Of a DNA stretch of 64,000 nt, positions 63,371 to 64,000 are shown piece by piece. The position numbers were made by a program, and so were the translations under genes. The notes beneath the pieces are model-generated. The model ran no database searches and was not told where the DNA came from. It worked only from the letters and a program-made list of their open reading frames with translations. Numbering within the stretch: position 1 is the first letter of the stretch; the number at the start of each line of letters is the position of its first letter. The DNA comes from JANOBD01 sp031411495 (GTDB lineage: Bacteria; Planctomycetota; Phycisphaerae; Tepidisphaerales; Tepidisphaeraceae): positions 202,029 through 266,028 of the forward strand of contig JANOBD010000175.1 of NCBI GenBank assembly GCA_031411495.1. Direction: 5' to 3'.

Positions 63371-64000
63371 GCGGCTGTGCGTGAAGCTGAACTCATACTC
63401 CCATTCATCGAAATACAGCACCCGCCCATCGATCTCCACTTCGCCGCGCTGGAAGTCGAGCGGCTCGGCGCGCAGACCGCTCATGGGCGGCGAGAGTTCG
63501 CGGCCGTAGTCGGTGTTAATGATCAGGCGATACGGGTCGAGGTTGCCGAAGTAGAAGTCGCGCACGCGCGGGTCGGGATGCGATTTTTTCCCGTAGCTCG
63601 GGTCGACGGGGATCCAGCCGTATTCGTCGAGCCAGATTTCCGTCCAGTCATGCAGGTTGCCGCCCGTCGCGGAATCGGTGGTGAAACCGCTCTGCCAGCG
63701 CGCGGGGATGCCGGCACAGCGGCAAAGCGAGATGTACACCAATGCGGCCGTGCCGCAGTCCCCCTTGCGGAGGCGCAGCGCCTGCTCGGTGATGGAGGGG
63801 ATCAGGCAATACTCGTGCTCGGCCCGCCAGGGGATGTTGCTCTCGACCCATTCCCAGAGACGTTTGGCGAGCGTCGTCTTGTCGGGCGAATCCTGTGATG
63901 AGTTTTGGACGACGGCACTCACTTCATCGTTGAAAACGATGTGCGGAGCGCGCTCGGACAGGTATTCCGTGGCATGGGCCTCCGGCACATGTTTCTTCAC
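63365..64000 (-). CDS. Transglutaminase-like protein, 5' partial at window end
   Basis: At least 211 residues; the frame is open to the last base, so the start is probably beyond the window. LRKGDCGTAALVYISLCRCA carries the catalytic Cys, NLHDWTEIWLDEYGW the His, and IPVDPSYGKK the Asp of the papain-like transglutaminase triad. Many such bacterial proteins are peptidases or cross-linkers, often linked to cell-surface proteins. Its stop codon lies inside a repeat element. Confidence 0.85.
   Translation of the reverse strand: MKKHVPEAHATEYLSERAPHIVFNDEVSAVVQNSSQDSPDKTTLAKRLWEWVESNIPWRAEHEYCLIPSITEQALRLRKGDCGTAALVYISLCRCAGIPARWQSGFTTDSATGGNLHDWTEIWLDEYGWIPVDPSYGKKSHPDPRVRDFYFGNLDPYRLIINTDYGRELSPPMSGLRAEPLDFQRGEVEIDGRVLYFDEWEYEFSFTHSRE

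Noticed and set aside
1..64000. CRISPR array, IS element, prophage, or biosynthetic gene cluster
   Set aside because: No regularly spaced direct repeats, transposase or integrase, phage structural genes, or modular synthases are present.

Overview
The window looks like chromosomal DNA of a GC-rich planctomycete, most likely class Phycisphaerae (a Humisphaera/Tepidisphaera-like lineage). The main evidence is three secreted proteins with the planctomycete LEPR-XLL N-terminal signature (23764, 45868, 51606), two proteins with PEP-CTERM sorting tails (41611 and 62185), many short operons on alternating strands, weak or absent Shine-Dalgarno sequences on many genes, and high-GC coding DNA broken by lower-GC repetitive spacers. 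The assignment is inferred from gene content. No rRNA, tRNA, CRISPR array, insertion sequence, prophage or transposase was seen.

Layout. 1-4.96 kb: a TPR/O-GlcNAc-transferase-like protein (5' end outside the window) overlapping an FtsX-type permease, a LuxR-type regulator and a hexose-6-phosphate mutarotase. 5-9.6 kb: an RND efflux pump with its adaptor. 9.7-12.3 kb: a degenerate GHMP (galactokinase/arabinokinase-like) protein, a lipoprotein and KDPG aldolase. 12.5-20.5 kb: a DUF418 membrane protein, a HEAT-like secreted protein, a large GH94-type phosphorylase with a palindromic upstream site, and a GT39-like membrane glycosyltransferase. 20.6-23.5 kb: a lone NuoA, a DUF1569 protein, a Gfo/Idh/MocA oxidoreductase and a GNAT protein, with three repeat-filled spacers. 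23.7-27.3 kb: a cyclophilin/RTX surface protein and an exported protein. 27.6-31.2 kb: prenyl synthase, histidine phosphatase overlapping xseB, a 0.75-kb gene-free gap, and a GT4 glycosyltransferase. 31.2-38.5 kb: peptidase C26, RibBA with a PDZ protein, a YpdA-like flavoprotein, an HGSNAT-like acyltransferase and an AI-2E family transporter. 38.7-42.6 kb: clpX with a strong terminator, a DUF2959 lipoprotein and a LamG/PEP-CTERM protein. 42.7-51.6 kb: GH38-like glycosidase, cupin, Kelch/Calx-beta LEPR-XLL protein, a glycosyltransferase, a second Gfo/Idh/MocA, rhamnose mutarotase and an RTX protein. 51.7-64 kb: recJ, FkbM methyltransferase, a Mug-type glycosylase, a sugar-kinase-like protein, RodA, a KynB-like cyclase, a TadG-like protein, lipA, GNAT, PEP-CTERM, HAD-IIA, and a transglutaminase cut by the window end.

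Functionally the window combines carbohydrate turnover (mutarotases, KDPG aldolase, GH94, GH38, Gfo/Idh/MocA), envelope and glycan assembly (GT41, GT39, GT4, GT-A, FkbM, RodA, acyltransferase), secreted or surface proteins, and housekeeping (ribBA, clpX, recJ, lipA, xseB, prenyl synthase). No single large operon ties these together.

The most unusual signal is a set of short elements with terminal inverted repeats, most of them about 103-122 bp long, with different end sequences. They fill spacers, often touching a stop codon, and two lie in frame inside protein-coding genes: one in recJ and one in a kinase-like gene. This may be a family of non-autonomous hairpin mobile elements that tolerates, or exploits, insertion into genes.
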